Below are positions 22,274-28,805 of a DNA stretch of 28,805 bases, one piece after another. Under the pieces are notes generated by a model. It saw only the letters and a list, made by a program, of their open reading frames with translations. It had not been told where the DNA came from and searched no databases. The DNA comes from Paracoccus jeotgali (GTDB lineage: Bacteria > Pseudomonadota > Alphaproteobacteria > Rhodobacterales > Rhodobacteraceae): positions 1-28,805 of the forward strand of contig NZ_CP025585.1 in NCBI RefSeq assembly GCF_002865605.1, given 5' to 3'. The stretch's first letter is position 1. Each line of letters starts with the position of its first letter. The translations under genes were made by a program, and so were the position numbers.

Positions 22274-23185
22274 ATGAGTCCGATCCGACGCCTTCCATCC
22301 CTGAACGCCCTGCGCGTGCTCGAGGCCATTCATCAAGCTGGCTCGATCACCGCCGCAGCACGGCATCTGCGCATTTCACATTCGGCCGTCAGCCATCAGG
22401 TGAAGATCCTCGAGGCTTGGGCCACCGACCCGCTCTTCTTCAGCAAGGGGCGAGTGACGATGCTGACCGACGCCGGCAAGAGCCTTGCTGGCGTCACCCA
22501 TGAAGCCTTTGACGCGATCCGCCACGAGATTGACCGCTTGCCGCTGCGCGGGTTGCGAAGCGTCAGCCTCGCCTGCCTGCCGCTGGTGGCCACCCATTGG
22601 CTGATGCCACGCATCGCCGGGTTCAATGCCAAACATCCGGAAATCAATCTTCATCTCAGCCTGTCCCAAACCGACAGGCCCGTCACCCCGCGGCCAGATA
22701 TCGAGATCCAGTTCGCTCGCCGCAATCAGTTGACGGGGCAGGACATCGCGTTGCTGCCAGGGGACGCGATTCCGGTCTGCTCGCCTGCGCTGCTTGGGGG
22801 ACGTTGCCCGGACGAATTGCTGGCAAGCGGTCCGCTTCTGTTCGACGAAGATCTGAGGATGTGGTCGCAGTGGCACGAACTCACCGGGCACCCCGCCCGC
22901 TCGGCCAGCGGCTCGGGCTTGATGCTAGAGGGGTCGGTTCTGCTGCAAGGTGCCGCCATTGCGGGCCTCGGTATCGCACTCTGTCGGCGATGCTTCCTGG
23001 AGAGGGATCTCGCAGAAGGACGTCTTGTCGCGCTGTCCGACCAGGCGATCGACGACGACTGGTGCTATTTCCTGCGCTGCCAAGCCGACAAGCGTCATCT
23101 GCCGGAGATCGAGGTGGTTCTCACTGCGCTCGTCGATGCGTCAGCGGCCAGCCGACACGCACGCGCTGCACAGTTTACGGAATAG
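22274..23185 (+). CDS. LysR-family transcriptional regulator
   Basis: The 303-residue protein has an N-terminal winged helix-turn-helix (LNALRVLEAIHQAGSITAAARHLRISHSAVSHQVKILE). A periplasmic-binding-protein-like effector domain follows, ending near residue 290. The HTH type (SLNALRVLEA...) resembles the GcvA subgroup, which often controls amino-acid-related genes. I choose the ATG at 22274 over a TTG at 22265. It is divergent from the amidase-transporter operon with a short shared intergenic region, so it most likely activates that operon in response to its substrate. Confidence 0.9.
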   Translation: MSPIRRLPSLNALRVLEAIHQAGSITAAARHLRISHSAVSHQVKILEAWATDPLFFSKGRVTMLTDAGKSLAGVTHEAFDAIRHEIDRLPLRGLRSVSLACLPLVATHWLMPRIAGFNAKHPEINLHLSLSQTDRPVTPRPDIEIQFARRNQLTGQDIALLPGDAIPVCSPALLGGRCPDELLASGPLLFDEDLRMWSQWHELTGHPARSASGSGLMLEGSVLLQGAAIAGLGIALCRRCFLERDLAEGRLVALSDQAIDDDWCYFLRCQADKRHLPEIEVVLTALVDASAASRHARAAQFTE

Positions 23186-23241
23186 CTATCGCCGCTCATC
23201 GCAGAGGAAAACGGGGCTAGCGTTAAGGGCCTGAGCAATGC

Positions 23242-23781
23242 TCATGCCCGCCGGATGGTGTTCTCGCTAACGCGAAACAATCGCGACAATTCTGCGATCC
23301 CGCGGCCCTCGCTGTCGCGCAGGCGCCGAACCTCCTCTTTCTGCTCAGGCGAAAGGGCAGGGGGGCGTCCTCCGACCCGGCCGCGCCTGCGAGCGGCTGC
23401 CAGCCCTTCGCGGGTGCGCTCTGCAATCCGTTCACGCTCGAACTGGGCGATCGAAGCGAAGACGTGAAACACCAGCCGGCCTGCGGGCGTGGTGGTGTCG
23501 ATGTCCTCTGCCAACGAACGAAACCCCGCGCCACGGCCCCGAACTTGCTCAACAAGCGTGAGAAGGTCCTGAAGAGACCGACTCAGCCGGTCATACTTCG
23601 TCACAACGACCACATCGCCCGGCCGCAGTTGATCGAGCATCCGTTCCAGTTCCGGCCGGGCTCGCTTCGAGCCGGAAATCTTCTCGGCCCAGATGCGCTC
23701 GGCACCGGCCGCCGTGAGCGCACTTATCTGAGCATCGAGATATTGATCTTCCGTTGAGACACGCGCATAGCCCAAGATCAT
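23242..23781 (-). CDS. Serine recombinase, resolvase/invertase type
   Basis: The 179-residue protein is full length for a Tn3-type resolvase or invertase. The nucleophile Ser9 sits in YARVSTEDQ. The catalytic domain includes VVVTKYDRLSRSLQDLL and the E-helix ASIAQFERERIAERTREGL. A C-terminal helix-turn-helix (RGIAELSRLFRVSENTIRRA) follows a GRVGGRPPAL linker. GAAGG lies 8 bases before the ATG. It would act on paired recombination sites, probably as a plasmid multimer resolver or a transposon remnant. No transposase gene accompanies it. It converges on the LysR gene. Confidence 0.9.
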   Translation of the reverse strand: MILGYARVSTEDQYLDAQISALTAAGAERIWAEKISGSKRARPELERMLDQLRPGDVVVVTKYDRLSRSLQDLLTLVEQVRGRGAGFRSLAEDIDTTTPAGRLVFHVFASIAQFERERIAERTREGLAAARRRGRVGGRPPALSPEQKEEVRRLRDSEGRGIAELSRLFRVSENTIRRA

Positions 23782-23857
23782 CCCAAAAACCTTCAGTAAC
23801 TATTATGGTTCTGGCAGGGGGTTGTGGCGGGGTCAATGATAGGTATAGCGGCGCACG

Positions 23858-23877
23858 CCAAAAACGAGCATTTTTGG
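23858..23877. repeat. Inverted repeat between resolvase and glycosyltransferase
   Basis: CCAAAAA (23858-23864) and TTTTTGG (23871-23877) are perfect 7-bp arms with a 6-base loop. They lie 8 bases past the glycosyltransferase stop codon. It may serve as a terminator or as part of a recombination site for the adjacent resolvase. Confidence 0.4.
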
Positions 23878-23884
23878 TAGAGAT

Positions 23885-25999
23885 CTATTCTCCTCGGATT
23901 ATTCTAGCCAAAGCTCGAAGGGGAGCCGTGATCTTCATCGAGTTTGATGACATAACTCTTTCAATCTCCGTCTCAATCTCAGCGCAGCGTGCCGAAACTT
24001 CTGCGATAGTAGAAACCTTCTGTGTAAGAAGGCTTTGCGCCTCCTCAGCGGCTTTTGCGGTAGCTTTAGAATCGTTTCTGGCGATCAACAGGCGAACTGC
24101 ATCGAGATGCCTCGTGATCTCTATCGCAGCCTCGTCGGCCCAAGGCAGCTCTTTGTCCGCCATCGCCTCCATAAGAGAGACAGCATAATCGTTTACCTGC
24201 CAGAACGCCTGCCCGCTCCGGATCGGGGTCCAACCAGTCAGCATTTCAATTTCGAGTGTGACTTTCGGTTCTGTCCCTAGGATAGAAGCATGACATTCTG
24301 CAATGTTTTGCAGAGCCACCGCCCGCTGCGTCTCACGGCTTGTTGTGGTAATCTGACCGTTGTGAGTTCGGTAAAATGCCGCGAGGAGAGGCAAAATATA
24401 TCCTTGGCATCCACCACGGTTCAGCGACCGAAACAGCCAGTCGCAGTCGATACCGGCCGTCATACCCACGTCGAACTGCTCAGTGATGGATGCTCGTTTG
24501 AACGAGAAAGCAGGAAAGGGGGCCGGCATTCCGAGTAGCTTACGCACTTGCAGGTTTGTTCTTCGCACTGGGAGCGGTCGACTCGCTCGGCTATGCAAAT
24601 TGTAGTCACAGATCATAAAGCCAATCATGTCTGCATCGGGGAAGGCTTCGTAGGCCTTCCGCGTCCAAGCGGTCCTATAGGGGAACATGATGTCGTCGAC
24701 ATCAGCAATCATGCATAGCTCTGTCGTTGCAGCGTCTAATATAAGATTGAGCGCGCCAGAACGGCCCAAACGACCGCCTTCGATCACGCGTCGGGATATG
24801 GATGGCGGGAGGTAACGGTCGAGCATCTCGACGCTTCCATCATCAGACCCGTCATCAACGAAGATCAGCTCAATCGCGTCGTCGGTCTGAGCGGCAAGCG
24901 CCGCAGCAAAATCCGGGATGAACGCGCCGCCGTTATAGCAGGTTGTAAGGATACCTACGGGCGCCTTCGCCTTACCGACTTGAGTTGGGCCATCTGCGAC
25001 AAACCACTTCCGCTGAAATAAAGTCGCCCTAGCAACCGGGTTGCGATGTATCTGGCTCTCGAAAAGCCGCAAAACGTCATCAAAATGCTCTGCTTTGAAG
25101 CCGCAGTATTTCCTTAATCTCCGGTGACGCTCATGTTTCATTTCCGCACCAGCGGTGTCACGCGAAAAATCATGCTCAAGAACAGCGCTAGGCTCATAGA
25201 GGAAGGCATCAGGGCCCTCGAACGGAAACATTCGCGCCGTAAGATCGACGCCTTCGTGACCGTAGAGAATAGGATCGAAGCCGCCAACGCGCCGCGCCGA
25301 CGCAGTTCGCCATACAGCAAAGCCTTCGATATCACAGTAGTGCTGCCGTAGATCAGTTCCGGGTGCATAATGTGCCGGTGGCTCAAGCCCGGATGTTTTC
25401 AACACGACGCGTCCCCGAACGGCGGCTGCCTTATACACCTCGAACGTCGAGATGAGGGATTCAATTGACGCGGCTGAGGCGTGGCCATCATCATCGATAA
25501 AAATAATGCCTTCTCCGCTCGCGAGTCTAAGCGCCAAGTTGCGCGCAACTCCAATACCCGCGTTGAACTTCAACCGCGCAACCGTGACGTTGGATGACGC
25601 GGCTTCTATGGGGAGAACCCAAATATCGTCCATCGCGTTTTCAAGGAAGATAATCTCGAACCGCTCACAGTTGAGGTTAATCAGGGTGTTGACTAACCGA
25701 TGGTGTTCATCGCGCGCAACGTGAGCAACGACGGCAATTGTATAGGGACGGGGTTGATTGTCCCCTTGCACACGAATTTCGGGATCAAAACGGTCGGTAG
25801 CAACGCGGATTTGCTCAGATATCATCTGAGCAGAGGAAAATTCGTGCTTGGAAAGATGGGCTGTCGCCCCTCTTAGGAGTGTTTCAATTTCGGAAGAACC
25901 TCTGCCTCCAAGCGAACTCTCATCATTAGCACTCACGTAACCTTGGCAGTTCAGCAAATTTCTACTCCGCTCCGAAATGCAGTAACTGTGAGCCGCCAT
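23885..25999 (-). CDS. Two-domain glycosyltransferase, family 2-like
   Basis: From the ATG at 25999 the product has 704 residues. After about 85 N-terminal residues comes a GT-A domain (TIAVVAHVARDEHHRLVNTLINL, then NAGIGVARNLALRLASGEGIIFIDDDGH). A second GT2 domain follows near the middle (VGILTTCYNGGAFIPDFAAALAAQ, IELIFVDDGSDDGSVEML, MIADVDDIMFP with the D-x-D metal site). A helical tail ends SSNSMKITAPLRALARIIRG. It would transfer sugars from nucleotide donors during polysaccharide or LPS assembly on the cytoplasmic side. A TTG at 26059 could extend it, but the ATG has a GAAAG box. GC content is lower than in the core plasmid genes, suggesting acquisition. Confidence 0.8.
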   Translation of the reverse strand: MAAHSYCISERSRNLLNCQGYVSANDESSLGGRGSSEIETLLRGATAHLSKHEFSSAQMISEQIRVATDRFDPEIRVQGDNQPRPYTIAVVAHVARDEHHRLVNTLINLNCERFEIIFLENAMDDIWVLPIEAASSNVTVARLKFNAGIGVARNLALRLASGEGIIFIDDDGHASAASIESLISTFEVYKAAAVRGRVVLKTSGLEPPAHYAPGTDLRQHYCDIEGFAVWRTASARRVGGFDPILYGHEGVDLTARMFPFEGPDAFLYEPSAVLEHDFSRDTAGAEMKHERHRRLRKYCGFKAEHFDDVLRLFESQIHRNPVARATLFQRKWFVADGPTQVGKAKAPVGILTTCYNGGAFIPDFAAALAAQTDDAIELIFVDDGSDDGSVEMLDRYLPPSISRRVIEGGRLGRSGALNLILDAATTELCMIADVDDIMFPYRTAWTRKAYEAFPDADMIGFMICDYNLHSRASRPLPVRRTNLQVRKLLGMPAPFPAFSFKRASITEQFDVGMTAGIDCDWLFRSLNRGGCQGYILPLLAAFYRTHNGQITTTSRETQRAVALQNIAECHASILGTEPKVTLEIEMLTGWTPIRSGQAFWQVNDYAVSLMEAMADKELPWADEAAIEITRHLDAVRLLIARNDSKATAKAAEEAQSLLTQKVSTIAEVSARCAEIETEIERVMSSNSMKITAPLRALARIIRGE

Positions 26000-26098
26000 C
26001 GGACTTTCATCCAGCAGCCACAGCGACCATTTGTTGGTAGTCCGGCCGCAAGACGCCAAACGCTCAGGCTAGGAAACGAAGCCGCGCAAATGAAAATC

Positions 26099-27976
26099 CT
26101 AAGCTGCTTCCAACTTAAGTTTCTCCAATCCCTCTGGTCCCACAGCTAAATTAAAATAGCTGACTCGCCGCTCTTCGTCGTCCCAGTTTTCCCTAACCAG
26201 CTCTGCTAAGGCTGCGCCAGTAAACACCGAGAATACATCATACTGCATTAACAGATCAGGGTCATGATAATCATGAGCACCGTCACCCAACTTGCCTCGA
26301 ATAACTAGGTCAGCGGCCACAAGAGCTAAGATGTGCCTCCTATCCCCATGCTTTTTGTATTGCCTCCAAAGGCCGTTTAAAACATCCCACTGCAACTGCA
26401 TGGCTGCGACGCGTTTCTCAGCGATAGAGTATCCCCGCTGAACTAGCTTAAGCGCCCGATGAGCGCCAAAGTGAAAGGCTTGCAGAGACGAAGGGTCAGA
26501 CGCATGCTTAAAAAACGAACTAGCCGGATCTCGAATAATCCTCCTAGTTCCAGCGCAGGCAGGATTAGGGTCGTTGAATATTCCAGAGCTAGACTCTCTC
26601 CAACGAACTCGACCGCTAAAAGTATGGACCCCTAGTATTCTCTCGCCAGTCATATAGTCGTCGCAGGCAACAATAAGATGGTCCAGAGCAGGGCGATCCC
26701 GAAAGATCTTGATGATCTCACATAGCACTCCCGAATGAGAAAACACCATATCAGCATCTAGCTTGAAAAACAGGTCATAATCTCTATTATTGTCCATAAT
26801 GAACTGGTAAAGGGATCGATGGGCTTGATGGTTGCCCAACCCTCTAAAGACCTTATGATCCCAGTTTTTATGGACCTGTCCGTCTAAGGCCGAACAGCAC
26901 TCTTCGAATTCGTTCTCACCAGAAAAGAGTGTTAGGACCATTATCCTAGGATTGGATGGCAGCGGCGGGCGAGGTTCAGGTTCCTTTTGTGCTGAAGCCG
27001 AAACGGTTCCCGCAGGTAACTTCACGCGCGGAATAGGCTTGTGTTTAAGTAAGTAGTCAGCCTTTTCCTCCAAGGACATCATTCGAACCGTCATGTCGTG
27101 TTCAAGATAGCCTTCCCGCATAATCAGAAGGTGACGAAGATAGGCATCCGTTACACTATCCCCTCCGTGACGATTTTTAATGACATTACCTACATGGTAG
27201 GAATATCCACTATATATTCTCTCGGTCAGGCTGCTGGTAAGGTCTTCGTAAATTCCTTGCTCAATAAAGAACTCTTTTAGGACGTCGACACACCTAAACC
27301 GATCGATCAAGTGTTTGTCGCTAACTGATTGAGTAACGCTATCGGGGCGGATCAGGTAATTGTACCGTGTCCCCCCGATAAATTTCACGTTTTTTGCTTT
27401 CGTATAAATTCTGGGAGTCGTGGCAGAGTCCTGATGATAAATATGATCGGGAAAAAATATTCCACTTTCAGTAAACAGAGATTTCCGCCATAACTTGTTC
27501 CAGAATGCCGGATCAGAGATTTTGAAAGGATCCTGTTCTTTAGGAATAGGGTCCATAGTTGCAACTTTCTGCATTCCGGTTCCGATCGTTCGGCCTTCAG
27601 CATCAACCTTCTTGTAACCACAAACAACTACGTCAAACCGACCCTCCTCGGTCGCTTGCCACAGGGCCTCAAGAAAATCCGGCTCAATGAAGTCGTCGCT
27701 ATCTACGCTTGCTACATAATCGGCGTGGGCATTAATGATCCCGGTGTTTCTAGCGCCGCCAAGGCCAGCATTCTGATCATGTCTAATAAGCCGAACTCGC
27801 TTATCCTGTTTAGCAAATTGGCTGACAAGCTCTGCTGACTTATCTGGTGAACAGTCGTCAACGCATATTATTTCGATTTCCCTCAACGTCTGCGCCATAA
27901 TAGATTCAAGGCACTTTGTTAAGTAGCGTTCGGTATTATAAAGCGGAACAATTACAGATATTTTCGGGATAGTCAT
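26099..27976 (-). CDS. Glycosyltransferase family 2 with a second GT-A-like domain
   Basis: The 625-residue protein opens with a textbook GT2 domain: KISVIVPLYNTERYLTKCLESI, IEIICVDDCSPDKSAEL, NAGLGGARNTGIINAHADYV, and the metal-binding SVDSDDF. A Pro-rich linker (PEPRPPLPSNPR, around residue 335) leads to a second domain. It begins IMVLTLFSGENEFEECCSAL and carries FFKLDADMVF, a D-x-D motif that suggests another transferase domain. It precedes the other large transferase by 99 bp on the same strand. The two probably build one glycan. Low GC and codon use differ from the replication genes. Confidence 0.8.
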   Translation of the reverse strand: MTIPKISVIVPLYNTERYLTKCLESIMAQTLREIEIICVDDCSPDKSAELVSQFAKQDKRVRLIRHDQNAGLGGARNTGIINAHADYVASVDSDDFIEPDFLEALWQATEEGRFDVVVCGYKKVDAEGRTIGTGMQKVATMDPIPKEQDPFKISDPAFWNKLWRKSLFTESGIFFPDHIYHQDSATTPRIYTKAKNVKFIGGTRYNYLIRPDSVTQSVSDKHLIDRFRCVDVLKEFFIEQGIYEDLTSSLTERIYSGYSYHVGNVIKNRHGGDSVTDAYLRHLLIMREGYLEHDMTVRMMSLEEKADYLLKHKPIPRVKLPAGTVSASAQKEPEPRPPLPSNPRIMVLTLFSGENEFEECCSALDGQVHKNWDHKVFRGLGNHQAHRSLYQFIMDNNRDYDLFFKLDADMVFSHSGVLCEIIKIFRDRPALDHLIVACDDYMTGERILGVHTFSGRVRWRESSSGIFNDPNPACAGTRRIIRDPASSFFKHASDPSSLQAFHFGAHRALKLVQRGYSIAEKRVAAMQLQWDVLNGLWRQYKKHGDRRHILALVAADLVIRGKLGDGAHDYHDPDLLMQYDVFSVFTGAALAELVRENWDDEERRVSYFNLAVGPEGLEKLKLEAA

Positions 27977-28055
27977 TTTTTGTCAGTTCCGATTTCTAAA
28001 TAGCAGAAATATTTTTTGGTGGGACGCCAAACTATCAATCTGATTGTGAAAGCTG

Positions 28056-28478
28056 TTACCGCTTAAAGCGAAACGCCATGGATCGCGCTGACCTGAGCGG
28101 AGCAGTTACTCGCCAAGAAGTCGAAGCTAGGTATTCTGCGACCCTGCATTCCGCCGCATACTTTTGCTCTCTTTCCGCATGTAGTTGCGCTTCTAGGTTT
28201 GCTATTGTCGATATCTTAGCTTTTTCCTGAATGTCTAGTTTTTCCTCCAGGGACGCCAGCTCATTCATCAGCTTGAGATTTCTCTTGACCATTGTGCTTT
28301 CTGCCTTAGCAACTTTTTCAAAGTCATCCTTTAGCGACAGGTAGCTGCGCAAGAGATCGTCTTGCTCGTTGGGACGAAGATTTTGATTGCTCGCAGCTGC
28401 GGATTTTCTCTTAAGTAGTCGCAAGTCCTCTACCTCTTTGTAAAGATTGGCGAATGATGGGATGAGTCTACCGCTCAA
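28056..28478 (-). pseudogene. Coiled-coil C-terminal fragment of a polysaccharide-locus protein
   Basis: The frame is open from a TAA near 28575 with no ATG or ribosome-binding site; the only usable start is a TTG at 28478. The visible product is a long coiled coil (LKRKSAAASNQN..., LKDDFEKVAKAESTMVKRNL, EEKLDIQEKAKISTIANLEA). It ends STSWRVTAPLRSARSMAFRF, the same kind of tail as the glycosyltransferase ending at 23885. Such tails usually close larger glycosyltransferase or capsule proteins, so this looks like a 5'-truncated remnant. It could still be a small real gene using TTG. Confidence 0.55.
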
Positions 28479-28805
28479 ATAACAAGCACCAGCTATTTTC
28501 AGGTTAGATGACTTAGAGATCTGGCTCTTCTCGGCTGCGGCAGCTTGTGGAAAGCGTGACGCTGCTGACCGTTAGTGGGCCGGTCGGCATGGTTGCCGAA
28601 GTGGCGGACGTCGACGATTAGACCACATCATGGCTAGTGCTCTAGATCCTTCTAGCTCGATCTTATCAGCCACAGCGCGATACTTCTATCGGCTGCAGAG
28701 GTCAAGAAGGTGGAGCGAGGTCGCCTTCGGCCAAAACAGGCAGTTGGCAGGGTGCGGGCATTTTTGGCTGTTGCCCACCGACTTGCTTGATCCGCTGCTG
28801 AAGTG
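28479..28805. other. Right edge, no gene recognised
   Basis: Beyond the coiled-coil frame I see no credible gene. The composition becomes GC-richer from about 28530, consistent with a junction that removed the 5' part of the neighbouring gene. GCATTTTTGG near 28769 also occurs at 23868, but a 10-bp match alone is weak. Confidence 0.35.

Noticed and set aside
23858..23877. Clear rho-independent terminator
   Set aside because: The T bases form part of the stem rather than following it on either strand, so I list it only as an inverted repeat.
1..28805. tRNA, rRNA or riboswitch genes
   Set aside because: I saw no tRNA-like cloverleaf, rRNA segment or recognisable riboswitch core by eye on either strand. 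A covariance-model scan would be decisive.
1..28805. Window as a complete circular plasmid
   Set aside because: The two ends share no overlap I can see, and both lie in junction-like sequence, so circular closure cannot be claimed.

Overview
The window reads as part of an alphaproteobacterial plasmid, most likely from the Rhodobacterales (Paracoccus-like). The evidence is the GC-rich codon use of most genes, an iteron-controlled Rep_3 initiator beside a ParA-type partition locus, a mobilisation block, several IS3-family elements, and protein sequences typical of that group. I could not run a search, so the host assignment is inference.

Layout from left to right. (1) 1-3113, minus strand: surface-polysaccharide remnants. 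These are an AT-richer sulfotransferase-like gene, a UDP-glucose 6-dehydrogenase that has lost its N-terminal NAD-binding part, and a UDP-glucuronate 4-epimerase-like gene with two frameshifts. (2) 3275-8593: an IS3 fragment, a small HNH-like gene and a 56-aa ribbon-helix-helix gene. Then come an unknown 172-aa gene, a 27-codon ORF coupled by TGATG to a PD-(D/E)XK nuclease-like gene, a 1.1-kb gene-free region with palindromes and repeated GATAC/GTATC sites (candidate oriT), a MobC-like gene, and a MOBP-like relaxase with a second gene nested in another frame. (3) 8630-10911: two IS3-family insertions only 20 bp apart, each with a perfect 4-bp target duplication. The left one is decayed and the right one looks intact. 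(4) 10912-14256: the replication and partition core. It holds four 22-bp iterons, repA, parA and a small partner gene, with matching 14-bp sites around the partner gene. A second, decayed parA follows, with a surviving partner gene.

(5) 14373-23185: a tightly packed minus-strand operon, read from right to left. It encodes a Nit1-like amidase, a peptide-type ABC importer (binding protein, fused double ATPase, two permeases), an RraA-like protein lacking the usual Arg, and a PLP enzyme resembling Cds1 cysteine desulfhydrase. A LysR regulator is divergently transcribed. The gene content suggests uptake and breakdown of a sulfur-containing peptide such as a glutathione derivative; this is a hypothesis. 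(6) 23242-28478: a serine resolvase, two large two-domain glycosyltransferases and a truncated coiled-coil protein. One glycosyltransferase and the coiled-coil protein share a C-terminal T-A-P-L-R tail. These genes are lower in GC than the core and look acquired.

Taken together, this is a mobilisable accessory replicon carrying a catabolic operon and cell-surface sugar genes, and it is actively eroding at its IS junctions. The least explained parts are the peptide/sulfur operon, the nested relaxase gene, and the small RHH gene whose start lies in one arm of a 9-bp inverted repeat bracketing a divergent promoter.
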